A DNA stretch of 64,000 nt, from the NCBI RefSeq assembly GCF_037154085.1, contig NZ_JBANRM010000003.1, forward strand, positions 496,001-560,000, in the 5' to 3' direction. Below, one piece after another: positions 51,701-59,745 of this stretch. Under the pieces are notes generated by a model. That model saw only the letters and a list, made by a program, of their open reading frames with translations. It was not told the DNA's origin and made no database searches. Source of the DNA: Andeanibacterium fulvum (lineage in GTDB: Bacteria; Pseudomonadota; Alphaproteobacteria; Sphingomonadales; Sphingomonadaceae). Position numbers and translations under genes: made by a program. Numbering within the stretch: the stretch's first letter is position 1; each line of letters opens with the position of its first letter.

Positions 51701-51969
51701 CCGCTGCCCGCGATCAGGGTGCGCAGGGCCTGGCTGGCCTTCATCTCGCCCTTGATCGGAGTGGAGCGGATCGCGCTGATCTTCTCGCTGGGAAAGAATA
51801 TCTGCACACCGGCCTGACGGGCGTAGAGATTCAAGGCATCAGGAAGCGCCTGCGCCGGAATATCGAAATAGACATTCTTCTCTTCCTTCGCCTCGGCCGC
51901 ATATGGCGCAATTACGACAGGAATAAAGCAGGCATATTTCAGCGCGGAAATCAGCGACCTGTTCGACAT
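48772..51969 (-). CDS. TonB-dependent transducer with STN domain
   Basis: The 1,065-residue protein opens with a signal peptide (ALKYACFIPVVIAPYAAEA) and a secretin/TonB short N-terminal domain (about residues 32-105: VYFDIPAQALPDALNLYARQAGVQIFFPSEKISAIRS...). The TonB box APIVVTGSRIAR, a plug (LVLVNGRRYVFSGSYQTTDINTIPAALVERVDVVTGGSSAVYGSDAIAGV) and a barrel ending AEYFLGAKVRF follow. Receptors with this STN domain signal through FecR to an ECF sigma factor, and both are encoded just upstream. The substrate is unknown; the adjacent phoD points to an organophosphate. Confidence 0.92.
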   Translation of the reverse strand: MSNRSLISALKYACFIPVVIAPYAAEAKEEKNVYFDIPAQALPDALNLYARQAGVQIFFPSEKISAIRSTPIKGEMKASQALRTLIAGSGLEVTKGSSGTVMLRAARGAASTPAPAASPAKVSEAAVVEAAPIVVTGSRIARVAEESSTPVSSVGREEIESTGALALEDFLIRQPQFAGGRTSRSNNPGTGKAEIDLRSLGTGRNLVLVNGRRYVFSGSYQTTDINTIPAALVERVDVVTGGSSAVYGSDAIAGVTNFILRTDFDGVEGKAQYGGDVAGDATSYSLDLTAGTNFADGRGNIVLTGNYYKRGAVTQADREYSNVPLADGMVDGAPGLVSRAATSTPDGSFPMLTAAQLAKLQSGTPAYAGLASALNAAGLSGLTSLGFTFDGAGSDARLFRDPEDRYNFAGYNYLQVPEERKGVSGFAHFDVSDNVTLYGEGSWYRTQVTMQLAPTTHGVTAYLIDVDNPYVSPEMQEVFHQLDLLETGANANNGLVSVRFARRFEEIGPRNVFINTDTLRIGGGLKGSLPDASDSFLRNNRFDISYFYGEAKGSSDLTGMVSRSAYTAGLLSVNGAAPLVNPFGFGMSDAAVQALTINTHNENFSSLHTAMGTFSSDVASLPAGPLSVALGTEWRKAYDESNPDPAQQSGDAIGQDPFYPTSGGIEVFELFGETRLPLLSQDSAIGRVTANGALRYSHYNLSGAGNVWTWLGGLEWSPVEGLELRGQWQHAVRAPNIGELFSGQYSDSPSAQDTCALASAATDPVVRALCIATGVPESMVGKAALQPSSRLDVLYGSNPDLKPESSNTISFGVTLRPEVLPEFVLKVDYFNIEVKDAIAPLGSSVAGIFDLCYNVLQDAASAACQAIRRDPEDGSIGSPYSVEAFNTNIGKIATSGIDFQLGWAHDLAGGEVSLDLRGTWLHSYDVMPLQDLPEEVNNCAGTFGALCGYEVRPKFKTVTRLGWNSGAFTATLQHRYIGPVTDDRIVVGGGNEADYAVPVLHSRNYFDLSASYEIVDGKLTLYGGVNNLFDTQPQAIGTSQQQANSYPSTYDALGAEYFLGAKVRF

Positions 51970-52051
51970 GAAATTCTCCGTTGCCCCGGTGATGGAGGAA
52001 TTTGGGCTTCAACCATCATGACGAGCGGGGCAGACCTCTCCGCCAAGCCGA

Positions 52052-53032
52052 TCAGTTATTTTTTCGCGTGAGCAGGAAACCCTCGTCGGACGGCGAGGCC
52101 TGGATATCGAGCGTAGCATCGAGCGCTTCGAAGAAGATCGTGGGATCGGTGGAGGTGAAGCGCCCGCCAACGCGGATCGCCCCCAGCGCCGGATCGGCAA
52201 TGACGATCTTGCGCTCGAGATAGCGGTTATATTCGCCGATCGCCGCGGAGAGCGGCTCGTCCTGAAAGAGGATTTCCCCGCTCTGCCAGGCAAGCGTGGC
52301 GGCGACCTGCAATTCGGAAGCCGGGCTGATGCGGGGCCCGGCATCGGTGAGGCTGAGCATGCGATAGGCGCCTGCCGCCTCGGGCCTGAGGTCGCTTCCA
52401 TCCGCCTGCCCCGCGCTGCGAGCCACTCCCCGCAGCACCATCACGTCGATCCCGCCCGGCATCAGCCGCGCGTTGAACAGCCCGCTGGTCAGGCTGATCT
52501 TCACATCCTCCCCTTCCAGCAGGAGCGGCGGCCCCTTGGGCGAGACCTCCAGCGCCATTTCCCCCCGTTCGAGGCGGAGGATGCGCTTCCCGCCTTTCAC
52601 GCGCCAAGCGACCGAACTGTCCGTGTTGAGCGCCAGCAGGCTGCCGTCGGGCAGGCGCAGCTTGCGCGTCTCTCCGATCCCGGTCTCGACCCGGTCCCAC
52701 GCATAGGCTCGTGAAACCGCCATGCCGCCCCCGGCGAGCACGATCAGCCCCGCCGCACCGGCGGCCCGCATCATGGCGCGGCGCGAAAAGGAAAGGTCTG
52801 CGCGCGCAGCGCCCTGCTCCGCTTCCAGGCCAATCCCGGGACCGACCTTTTCCCATGCGGCATAGGCGCGCGCGAAGGCCAGCGCATGAGCCGGGCTGCG
52901 GCCTCGCCATTCTTCGAATGCGGCAGGATCTACCGTGCCCAGATCGTGCCGTGCCACCCATTCGGCGGCTTCCGTGGCAAGGCGATAGGGCTCGGATCGG
53001 CGTGGAAGATCTATGTTTCCGCTCCCATGCAG
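52052..53032 (-). CDS. FecR family anti-sigma/signal-transfer protein
   Basis: The frame includes the conserved FecR N-terminus (LATEAAEWVARHDLG), a membrane segment (AAGAAGLIVLAGGGMAV) and the FecR domain (GETRKLRLPDGSLLALNTDSSVAW...LERGEMALEV). No ATG, GTG or TTG lies in frame upstream of AAEW. A CTG at 53032 has GGGGAG at 6 bp, and an ATA at 53014 has GGAG at 7 bp. The conventional GTG at 52957 would cut off the AAEW part. The CTG start is used here (326 residues). FecR receives the receptor's signal in the periplasm and controls the sigma factor encoded just upstream. Confidence 0.8.
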   Translation of the reverse strand: MHGSGNIDLPRRSEPYRLATEAAEWVARHDLGTVDPAAFEEWRGRSPAHALAFARAYAAWEKVGPGIGLEAEQGAARADLSFSRRAMMRAAGAAGLIVLAGGGMAVSRAYAWDRVETGIGETRKLRLPDGSLLALNTDSSVAWRVKGGKRILRLERGEMALEVSPKGPPLLLEGEDVKISLTSGLFNARLMPGGIDVMVLRGVARSAGQADGSDLRPEAAGAYRMLSLTDAGPRISPASELQVAATLAWQSGEILFQDEPLSAAIGEYNRYLERKIVIADPALGAIRVGGRFTSTDPTIFFEALDATLDIQASPSDEGFLLTRKNN

Positions 53033-53106
53033 GGCGGGCTCCCCGCGAGCCCTTCTATAAGGGGACGAGCGGGAAGCGGTTTGCCGCCAACTGTCCGAAA
53101 AATATT

Positions 53107-53724
53107 TCAGCCTTGGGCGACTTCGTCCCGCTGCAGCGCGTCTTCGGCCTGGGGTTCCGCCGTGTCTCTGTCCATGTCTCTGCCAATGTCTCTGGCCGTG
53201 TCTCTGGCCGCGTCCGGGTTAAGCGCCCGGCCCAGCAGCACCACGGCCCGCGCAAGCCGCTTCTCCATGGTGGACAGGCTGATGCCCAGTTCACTGGCGA
53301 TTTCACGGGGTGGCTGCTCGTCGAACCGGCGGCGGATGAACACCGTGCGGCAGCGTTCGGGCATGGAGCCGAGCGCGGCATTGACCCGCACCATCATTTC
53401 CCGGCCGGACAAGGTGCGGAACTGATCCGGCGCATCGTCTTCCACGTCGAAATCGTCGATCTCGGAAATACGCTGGAATTCGACGATTTTCGCCCGGCGC
53501 AGCCGCTCGATCGAAATGTTGCGCAACATGCGCAGGACATAATGGCGCGGATTGCCGATCGATGCCCAGCCATCCATGGCAAACAGCCGGACGAAGGCCT
53601 CCTGCACCAGATCGGAGGCGGCATCCGGATCGCGCTCGAGCCGCCGCGCGGCGTCCAGAAATGCGGGTTCGTGAGGCAGAACCTCGTCGATGAACCAGCG
53701 ATCTATGGGGCGCAGAGCGGACAT
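53107..53724 (-). CDS. ECF sigma factor (FecI-like)
   Basis: The 205-residue protein has sigma region 2 (DAASDLVQEAFVRLF...NPRHYVLRMLRNISIERLRRAK) and region 4 (LGSMPERCRTVFIRRRFDEQPPREIASELGISLSTMEKRLARAVVLL). A charged tail follows with a four-residue periodic part (RDTARDIGRDMDRDTA), encoded by a 12-bp tandem repeat. It should direct transcription of the STN receptor operon when FecR signals. First gene of the ECF-FecR-TBDR set; the TBDR of the neighbouring set ends about 100 bp upstream. Confidence 0.9.
   Translation of the reverse strand: MSALRPIDRWFIDEVLPHEPAFLDAARRLERDPDAASDLVQEAFVRLFAMDGWASIGNPRHYVLRMLRNISIERLRRAKIVEFQRISEIDDFDVEDDAPDQFRTLSGREMMVRVNAALGSMPERCRTVFIRRRFDEQPPREIASELGISLSTMEKRLARAVVLLGRALNPDAARDTARDIGRDMDRDTAEPQAEDALQRDEVAQG
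53164..53211. repeat. 12-bp tandem repeat, 4 units, in the sigma-factor tail
   Basis: Four consecutive units start GTCTCTG and vary at the last five bases. The repeat lies in frame inside the sigma-factor gene and adds RDxx units to its C-terminus, so unit gain or loss would not shift the frame. Confidence 0.85.
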
Positions 53725-53821
53725 CGGGCCTGACGAAAGGATGGAGTTCCGCTGGCCGCTAGGGGGCGATTGTTGCCGCCCGGTGACAGGGGCTCGGCGA
53801 GGGGCTCGGCGCCCCCCGGCC

Positions 53822-56185
53822 TCAGAACTTGCAGTGCGCTGCCAGGCTCAGGCTGGTCGGTGCCTGCGGCGTATATTGCCGCATCGCCGAAAAGCGCAGG
53901 GGATTGCCGAATGCGAACTGGTCGGCACTGGAAGCGAACAGATTGTCGAGGTCCAGCGAGAAATCGACGCGGCCAAGATCAATCCGGGCCTGCAGGCCGC
54001 TTTCGAGATAATTGCCGATCGGGCGATCCACTGCCGGATCAAAGCTCAGCCTCGCCGGGCCGACATAGCGCAGCCTGACCCGCAGCGAGGCTTCCGCATC
54101 GCCCAGCGCGAAGGAATAGGCCAGCGCAGCGCGCAAGGTATATTCCGGGACCACGGGAAGCCGCCGATCCTCCAGAGCGATGCCCAGATCGTTCCGCACA
54201 AGGCGCGCGTCCTGATACGACCCGCCGGCAGTGAGCAGCCACGCTGCATCCAGCGGCAGGCTTAACGATCCTTCGAAGCCGATGATTTCCGCATTCCCCG
54301 CATTCTCGGTCTCGATCAGTCCGTCGGGTTGCAGCATGTCGGACTGAACGTCTTGCCAGCGCGTGAAATAGGCGCCCAGATCCAGATGCCCACGCCCGCC
54401 GATCTGCTGGCGCCAGCCGGCCTCGAAAGTTTCCAATTCGTCGCCCTTCAGGCGGTCGAGTTCTCCGGAACCATTGATGTCCAGCCCGCCCTGCCGGATC
54501 GCCGAACCATAGCGCAGATAGGCCAGATGGCTGCTGTCAGGTCGCCAGGACAGGGCAAAAGCGGGCGTCATGCCGCTCCGCCCCAGATCGCTCGTCTGTG
54601 GGCCGGATGCAAGCAGGCGCGTTTCCGAAACGCTGCTGTGGAACAGGCGGGCCCCCGCATCGACGGCAAACCCGGAACCGAGCGGCACGGAAAGGTCCCC
54701 AAAGGCGGAAAGGTCGGTCGTGATCCGGCGATCGTCGTCAATCGACAGGCGATCCGCGGCGGAGGCCAGGAACCAGATGTCGTGCTGGCGTGCCTCAAGG
54801 GCGGAAAGGCCCGCCAGCCACTTTACGCCGCCCAGCTCTCCGCTGATCCGCGCTTCATTGTCCCATACGCGATAGGTCCGCTCCATATTGAGCGTGAGCG
54901 GATCGGGAAGGCCGAACCCGGCCGCGCCCTGTGTCGCATCGTAAGTGTCGTTCACTTCGTGCCAGGTCATCGCGCTGCTGAATACGATGCTCGCCCTCTC
55001 GCCCTCGCGTGCGATCTTCAGCGAGACATGGCGCAGGTCATTATCGTGCGGTTCCGGCAACTGGGCCGGGCGCGAGCGGGCGTTGGGCCGATAGACATAT
55101 TGGCTGTCCTGCGCCTCGCGCCATTGGCCGAAGCCCGTCAGATCGACTTGCCAGCCCCCGCCCGCATCCACTGCCAGCCCAAGCCGCGCACCCAATGTCC
55201 GGCCGGAATTGCTGTCCTTCCGGCTGCCCGTGTCGATCCAGCCGGCATCCTTGCGCGAATATCCCACCAGCCTGACACCCGCCACGCCGGGCTGCAGGGG
55301 CAGGTTCGCGACTGCCGCAATGTCGTAGCCAAGGCCTCCCCCGGCCAGCACCTCGGTTCCTCCGGAGAGCGAGAGAGACGCCTCGTCCAGATCAGGCTTG
55401 CGGGTGACGAGGTGATAGATGCCGCCCAGCGCGCCGGTGCCGTAGAGCGCGCCCTGCGGGCCCTTGAGCACTTCCGCGCGCTCCATATCCACCAGCAGGA
55501 TATCCGGGTCCGGCGCGGCATAGGTCAGGCGTGCCTCGTCAAGGACGACGGCGACGGTCGACTGGCTCTCGCCATTGAAGGCGCTGTCTGAGACCCCGCG
55601 CAGAAACAGCCGGTTGCGGCCATGCCCCGAGGCGGTGAGCGTCATCCCGTCGATCTCGGAGGCCACGTCCGCCGTCTGGCCGCCCGCTCCCGGCGGGATC
55701 GCGGCACCATCGCCCAGCTCCACGACTGAGGCGGCCATGGGCAGGTCGAGCAGGCGGGAAGCGCGCTTGGTTGCCGTGACGATGATCGGCGCGCCGACGC
55801 CGTCCTCCGCGCGAGTGAGCCGTGGGGCGGGCTGGCGCGCGGGTGCGACGCGCGGCGCATCGCGCTCGATCCGCCAGGCTGTGGGGCCGACTTGCCGGGC
55901 ATGATAGCCGGTGCCCTTGAGCAGCGCCTTGAGCGCGGCCTCCGGGCTCAAGCTGCCCTTCACGGGGCGGGTGCGGATATGCGGCAGAGTGCCGTCCGCC
56001 CCCACCGAGATGCCCGCCTCTCGCGAGAGCAGGGCTATTGCATCGCCGAGGGTGGCGGCGGGAATGTCGAGCCGGTGGCGCTCGCCCTCAGCGCTGGCCG
56101 GACTCCAGGCGATAGCCATCGCCACTGCGGCCAAGCTCAAGGTCCATGAGCTGGGAAAGATCGCGCAGCGCCGCCTCACCATCAT
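53822..56185 (-). CDS. TonB-dependent transducer with STN domain, small-molecule cluster
   Basis: ATG at 56185 (or 56182) gives 787 residues with a signal peptide (SWTLSLAAVAMAIAWSPASA). An STN domain follows (about residues 35-105: HRLDIPAATLGDAIALLSREAGISVGADGTLPHI). The TonB box is GAPIIVTATKR, the plug includes VDMERAEVLKGPQGALYGTGALGGIYHLVTRKP, and the barrel ends in TSLSLAAHCKF. Its first 98 bp overlap the end of the upstream FecR gene in another frame, an unusually long overlap. The STN domain, FecR and ECF factor form a surface-signalling relay, and the upstream enzymes may make its ligand. Confidence 0.9.
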   Translation of the reverse strand: MMVRRRCAIFPSSWTLSLAAVAMAIAWSPASAEGERHRLDIPAATLGDAIALLSREAGISVGADGTLPHIRTRPVKGSLSPEAALKALLKGTGYHARQVGPTAWRIERDAPRVAPARQPAPRLTRAEDGVGAPIIVTATKRASRLLDLPMAASVVELGDGAAIPPGAGGQTADVASEIDGMTLTASGHGRNRLFLRGVSDSAFNGESQSTVAVVLDEARLTYAAPDPDILLVDMERAEVLKGPQGALYGTGALGGIYHLVTRKPDLDEASLSLSGGTEVLAGGGLGYDIAAVANLPLQPGVAGVRLVGYSRKDAGWIDTGSRKDSNSGRTLGARLGLAVDAGGGWQVDLTGFGQWREAQDSQYVYRPNARSRPAQLPEPHDNDLRHVSLKIAREGERASIVFSSAMTWHEVNDTYDATQGAAGFGLPDPLTLNMERTYRVWDNEARISGELGGVKWLAGLSALEARQHDIWFLASAADRLSIDDDRRITTDLSAFGDLSVPLGSGFAVDAGARLFHSSVSETRLLASGPQTSDLGRSGMTPAFALSWRPDSSHLAYLRYGSAIRQGGLDINGSGELDRLKGDELETFEAGWRQQIGGRGHLDLGAYFTRWQDVQSDMLQPDGLIETENAGNAEIIGFEGSLSLPLDAAWLLTAGGSYQDARLVRNDLGIALEDRRLPVVPEYTLRAALAYSFALGDAEASLRVRLRYVGPARLSFDPAVDRPIGNYLESGLQARIDLGRVDFSLDLDNLFASSADQFAFGNPLRFSAMRQYTPQAPTSLSLAAHCKF

Positions 56186-57047
56186 GGATGACCAGGGTTC
56201 CCGTAAATCGCCGGGTGCGCACAGAATCCGCCACCGACACCTTGACCCCCGCATAGCGGCTGAGATCGGCCGCGACCAGCGGCAAGGGCGCGGCATCGAA
56301 AGACAATCTGCCCTGGCGCCATTCGCCCGCCTTGCCGGCGGGGATGGCCGCGACCTGCGCCGTGCCTCCGGCTGGATCGAACGTCACCCCATGGCCCGCG
56401 GCAAGCCGCAGCGGCTGGCCCAGCGCCTCGGACGAGACGCGCACTTCGCCCTCTGCCACCTGCACCCGCACCTGCCCGGCGGCGGACTGGACATCGAACT
56501 GAGTACCGATATCGCTGATTTCCAGCTCCCCGGCCGTGATCGCCAGAGAGCGCGAGGGATCGTGGCGAATGTCGAACCATGCACCGCCTTCCAGCGCGAT
56601 GCGTTCCTCTTCGCGGCCTTCGATCCGGATGGTGCTGTGCGGCGCCAGTTCGATGCGCGAGCCATCCTCCAGCGCGATCAGCCGGGAATCCATCCCTGTC
56701 GCATAGGTCGCGGCCCCGCCGCCGCCGAACTGCCAGACAGCCAGCGCGGCCACGAGCGAGGCAGCAAGTGCGCCCCCAGCCCAGCGCATTGCGGAAAACC
56801 GCCGCACTGGCGCGGGGGGCGCATCCTCGCCCGCCCAATCGTCATTCGCGACAGCTTCTGCGGGAGCAAGCAGGTCCGCGTGATCCTCCAGCAAGGCATC
56901 GGCCAGCGCCACCTGGTCGAACGCCGTGCGATGGCGCGGATCTGCCTCGAGCCACTGAGTGAAGGCGTCCCAATCCATGGCATCGCCAAGGCTGGCCAGA
57001 TGCCAGGCTGCCGCCTGTTCGATAATCGCCTGTTCCGTATCCGTCAT
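56088..57047 (-). CDS. FecR family signal-transfer protein
   Basis: ATG at 57047 overlaps the sigma-factor stop (ATGA) and gives 319 residues. The DUF4880 N-terminus is clear (IIEQAAAWHLASLGDAMDWDAFTQWLEADPRHRTAFDQV), then a membrane helix (GGALAASLVAALAVWQF) and the periplasmic FecR domain (ALEDGSRIELAPHSTIRIEGREEERIALEGGAWFDI). It ends in a secretin/STN-like tail that should meet the receptor's STN domain. It would pass the receptor's ligand signal to the ECF factor. Confidence 0.92.
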   Translation of the reverse strand: MTDTEQAIIEQAAAWHLASLGDAMDWDAFTQWLEADPRHRTAFDQVALADALLEDHADLLAPAEAVANDDWAGEDAPPAPVRRFSAMRWAGGALAASLVAALAVWQFGGGGAATYATGMDSRLIALEDGSRIELAPHSTIRIEGREEERIALEGGAWFDIRHDPSRSLAITAGELEISDIGTQFDVQSAAGQVRVQVAEGEVRVSSEALGQPLRLAAGHGVTFDPAGGTAQVAAIPAGKAGEWRQGRLSFDAAPLPLVAADLSRYAGVKVSVADSVRTRRFTGTLVIHDGEAALRDLSQLMDLELGRSGDGYRLESGQR

Positions 57048-57688
57048 GTCACTTGCCCCGCAGGCGGAACCTGTCCGCCGGGCGTCCCCGCTTTTCCAGA
57101 CGCCGCCGCGCCATACAATCCACAGTCCGCCAGTGCATTGCGCAGATGTTTCATCGCCAGCGCCAGATGCTTTTCCACCCCGCTGCGGCTGATACCAAGG
57201 ATTTGCGCGATTTCCCCCTGCGACTTGCCCTCGAAACGATAGAGCCGCAACGCCTCGCGAGCACCCGGCGGCAGGCTGGCCACGGCCTTGCGCACCAGTT
57301 CCGCCTCCTGCCGGCGGGACGCTTCCTCTTCCGCATTCGGCGTGGGATCGGGGCGGTCTTCCGGCACGGCGTCTGCCCCGGCTTCCTCCACGATCCACTT
57401 GCGGTCGCGAACCATTGCCCGGCGCCGCATCTTCAGCGCATCGAGCACGATATTGTTCGCCATGCGAAACAGATAGGCCCGCCCATCGCCGATCGGGCCG
57501 CTGGGCTGGCGCGAGGCCTTGATCCACAATTCCTGCAGGTGATCCTCCGCCTCGGCGGGATCGCCGCAACGCGCGGCAAGGAAACGCAGCAATTCCCCGC
57601 GATGCTGTTCCAGCACCCGGGCAAGGCCTGCTGCCTGTGCCGCGCTGTCATCGGGAACCATTGCTTCCCCCGGCCCAAATGGCTTCAT
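57044..57688 (-). CDS. ECF sigma factor (FecI-like)
   Basis: ATG at 57688 overlaps the methyltransferase stop (ATGA) and gives 214 residues; ATG at 57661, with GGGGGAAGCA before it, is the alternative. Sigma region 2 (DPAEAEDHLQELWIKASRQ...GRAYLFRMANNIVLDALKMRRR) and region 4 (LPPGAREALRLYRFEGKSQGEIAQILGISRSGVEKHLALAMKHLR) are complete. It is followed by FecR and the STN receptor. Its place inside a biosynthetic operon suggests positive feedback from the re-imported product. Confidence 0.92.
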   Translation of the reverse strand: MKPFGPGEAMVPDDSAAQAAGLARVLEQHRGELLRFLAARCGDPAEAEDHLQELWIKASRQPSGPIGDGRAYLFRMANNIVLDALKMRRRAMVRDRKWIVEEAGADAVPEDRPDPTPNAEEEASRRQEAELVRKAVASLPPGAREALRLYRFEGKSQGEIAQILGISRSGVEKHLALAMKHLRNALADCGLYGAAASGKAGTPGGQVPPAGQVT

Positions 57689-58299
57689 CGCACCGCCCTG
57701 ACCAGCAGTCCACGGACCGAGCGCGTTACCGGCACTTCCTGCACCCAAATACGTTCCGGCACAAATCCCCCCGCGACAAGGGCCGCCGCGAGTTCCTTCC
57801 GGTCGAACAGGCGGTGCCTGCCCGCGCGGGCGAATTGCCAGCGGGCCATGGTCTCGCGATGAGTGACATAGGCGACCAGCCGCCCGCCGGGCTTGAGGGC
57901 ACGGTGGATGGCGCTGGCCATCCGCCCCTGCCGGTCCGCGAAATAGAGCACGTTGAGCAGTAGGGCCGCATCGAAGGATTCTTCGGCCAGGGGCGCAGTC
58001 TCGACCGCGCCCGAAATCAACAGCGCCCGGCCCCGCAGGCGGCGCGTGGCAGCTTCCAGCATCGTCACCGACGGGTCGATGCCGACGCCCCGGATATCGG
58101 CCCGGCGCAGCAGGCCTTCCAGCGCCGCGCCAGTGCCGCATCCGGCATCCAGAATCCGTTCCCCATCGCGTGGGGCCAGCAGATCGAGCGCCAGCCGGGT
58201 AGGCACCCGGTTGGCAATGTCCATCGCCCCGCCCAGCAAGCGGCCCATCATCCCCTGAGGCAGGGCCAGTTGCCCTGCCAGCCCTTCGGAAAATCCCAC
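57685..58299 (-). CDS. SAM-dependent methyltransferase, class I
   Basis: GTG at 58299, 10 bp after the TPR gene's stop and with AAGG before it, gives 204 residues. Motif I is ILDAGCGTGAALEGLL, the acidic loop IRGVGIDPSVTMLE, motif II SFDAALLLNVLYFADRQGRMASAIHRALKPGGRLVAYV. It resembles small-molecule or lipid methyltransferases of the UbiE/Methyltransf_11 group. The acceptor is unknown. It sits between TPR and sigma genes in the cluster, so it probably tailors the cluster's product. Confidence 0.85.
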   Translation of the reverse strand: MGFSEGLAGQLALPQGMMGRLLGGAMDIANRVPTRLALDLLAPRDGERILDAGCGTGAALEGLLRRADIRGVGIDPSVTMLEAATRRLRGRALLISGAVETAPLAEESFDAALLLNVLYFADRQGRMASAIHRALKPGGRLVAYVTHRETMARWQFARAGRHRLFDRKELAAALVAGGFVPERIWVQEVPVTRSVRGLLVRAVR

Positions 58300-58309
58300 T
58301 CGCCGGGCC

Positions 58310-58957
58310 TTACTTCGCCTTGGCGAGCAATGACTGGACTTCGCGGCGGCGGCCCGCATCCCATGCCGGGCGCGCCGGATCGTGCGGGGCCTTCAGTGCC
58401 CTTTGCAGATAGGATCGCGCGCCTGCCTTGTCGCCCTGATCGAGCAAATAATCGGCATAGAAATAATTGGCATCCAGCCCGTTCGGATCGAGCGCCAGCG
58501 CTTCCTTGAGCAATTGCTGGGCGCGGCTCTTGTCACCGAAGCCGAGAGGCGAGCCGGGCACCTTGTAATACAGCACGCCCAGGCTCATCGCCGCGCCGCC
58601 ATGGGCAGCCTTGGGATCGATCGCATAGGCCTTTGCCAGAATGTCATGCGCCTTCTTCGCCAGCCCCAGCTTGTGGAAGATGTTGGCGCGATTGGCCTGT
58701 TCGCTGGTGACGATGCCCTGCCACAGCAGCGGCTCCGCCTTGCCGGGATAGCGCGCCACGAGAGTGGCGGCATCCTTCGCGAGCTTGTCCAGCGCCTGCG
58801 TCTGCGTGCTGGAGCCGCGCACTTCATAGGCGATATGCGCCCAATTATCGTTCACGGCCTTCACGTCCTCCGTCATCCCGGCAAAGGCGGCGCCGGGCAT
58901 GGACAGGGCCAGCGCCGCGGCCAATGCGGCAACCATGGTGGGGCGAGTGATCTTCAT
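58310..58957 (-). CDS. Exported TPR-repeat protein
   Basis: The 215-residue protein has a signal peptide (MKITRPTMVAALAAALALSMPGAAFA) and a series of helical hairpins of TPR type (NIFHKLGLAKKAHDILAKAYAIDPKAAHGGAAMSLGVLYYKVP and LLKEALALDPNGLDANYFYADYLLDQGDKAGARSYLQRAL). It is probably a periplasmic scaffold. It lies 32 bp downstream of the SDR gene and 10 bp before the methyltransferase, so it is part of the operon. A periplasmic scaffold among cytoplasmic enzymes is unusual. Confidence 0.85.
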   Translation of the reverse strand: MKITRPTMVAALAAALALSMPGAAFAGMTEDVKAVNDNWAHIAYEVRGSSTQTQALDKLAKDAATLVARYPGKAEPLLWQGIVTSEQANRANIFHKLGLAKKAHDILAKAYAIDPKAAHGGAAMSLGVLYYKVPGSPLGFGDKSRAQQLLKEALALDPNGLDANYFYADYLLDQGDKAGARSYLQRALKAPHDPARPAWDAGRRREVQSLLAKAK

Positions 58958-58989
58958 GCGGAAATTCCTTCTGCAACGGTCGGGAAGGG

Positions 58990-59745
58990 TCAGGAAAATT
59001 CGGCGCGGGCGCGCCTGATCTGCGAATTGAGGCCGCTGTCGACCAGCCTTGGAGCAAGCGCGTTGAGCGCCGCATAGAAGCGCTCCATCGCCCCGATATT
59101 CAGCGTGGGACGGCGTGAGAGGATCGCCGAAGCGATCCTCTGTGCGACCCATGCGGGCTCATCGGCTTTCATGCCGGTGATCTGGAGAAAGCGGGTAACC
59201 TCGCCATTGTTGAACGGCGTGCGCGCCGCGCGCGGATTGATATGCGTCACGGCAATTCCGCTGCCCTGCAATTCGCGGCGCAGGCTCTGGCTCAGTGCCG
59301 CAAGGCCCGCCTTGCTGGCGGAATAGGCCGCGAACCATGGATAGGGGATAGCACCGAGCACCGATCCGACATTGACGATCTGCCCGCCGCCGCGCCGGCG
59401 CATCGGGCCCGCGACCGCGCCGCACAGCACGGAAGGAACCAGCAGGTTCACCCGGTAGCATAGCGCAAGGGCATCGGCGGGCTGGCTTTCATGCAGGCCG
59501 AAACGCATCACGCCCGCGATGTTCACCAGAATGTCGGGCGGGCTTTCGGACAGGCGCCGCGCGAGCGCTTCGAGTGGCTCGTCGCCTGCCAGATCCACGA
59601 TGATGGACTGATCGCAGGCCGGGCATTCCACCCGGTCGACCCCGACCGTGCAGGCACCCGCTTCGCGCAGCAGGCGCGCCACCGGGGCGCCGATCCCGCC
59701 TGCCGCGCCCGTGACCACCACGGTTTGCCCTTCAAGCGGCTTCAT
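58990..59745 (-). CDS. Short-chain dehydrogenase/reductase
   Basis: The 251-residue protein is a classical SDR with cofactor loop VVVTGAAGGIGAPVA (residues 9-23), an NIAGVM motif in place of NNAG, the catalytic Ser in VGSVLG and YSASK for Tyr and Lys. Its start overlaps the oxygenase-domain gene by 14 bp. The substrate is unknown; within the cluster it would set the redox state of an acyl or ketone intermediate. Confidence 0.88.
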   Translation of the reverse strand: MKPLEGQTVVVTGAAGGIGAPVARLLREAGACTVGVDRVECPACDQSIIVDLAGDEPLEALARRLSESPPDILVNIAGVMRFGLHESQPADALALCYRVNLLVPSVLCGAVAGPMRRRGGGQIVNVGSVLGAIPYPWFAAYSASKAGLAALSQSLRRELQGSGIAVTHINPRAARTPFNNGEVTRFLQITGMKADEPAWVAQRIASAILSRRPTLNIGAMERFYAALNALAPRLVDSGLNSQIRRARAEFS

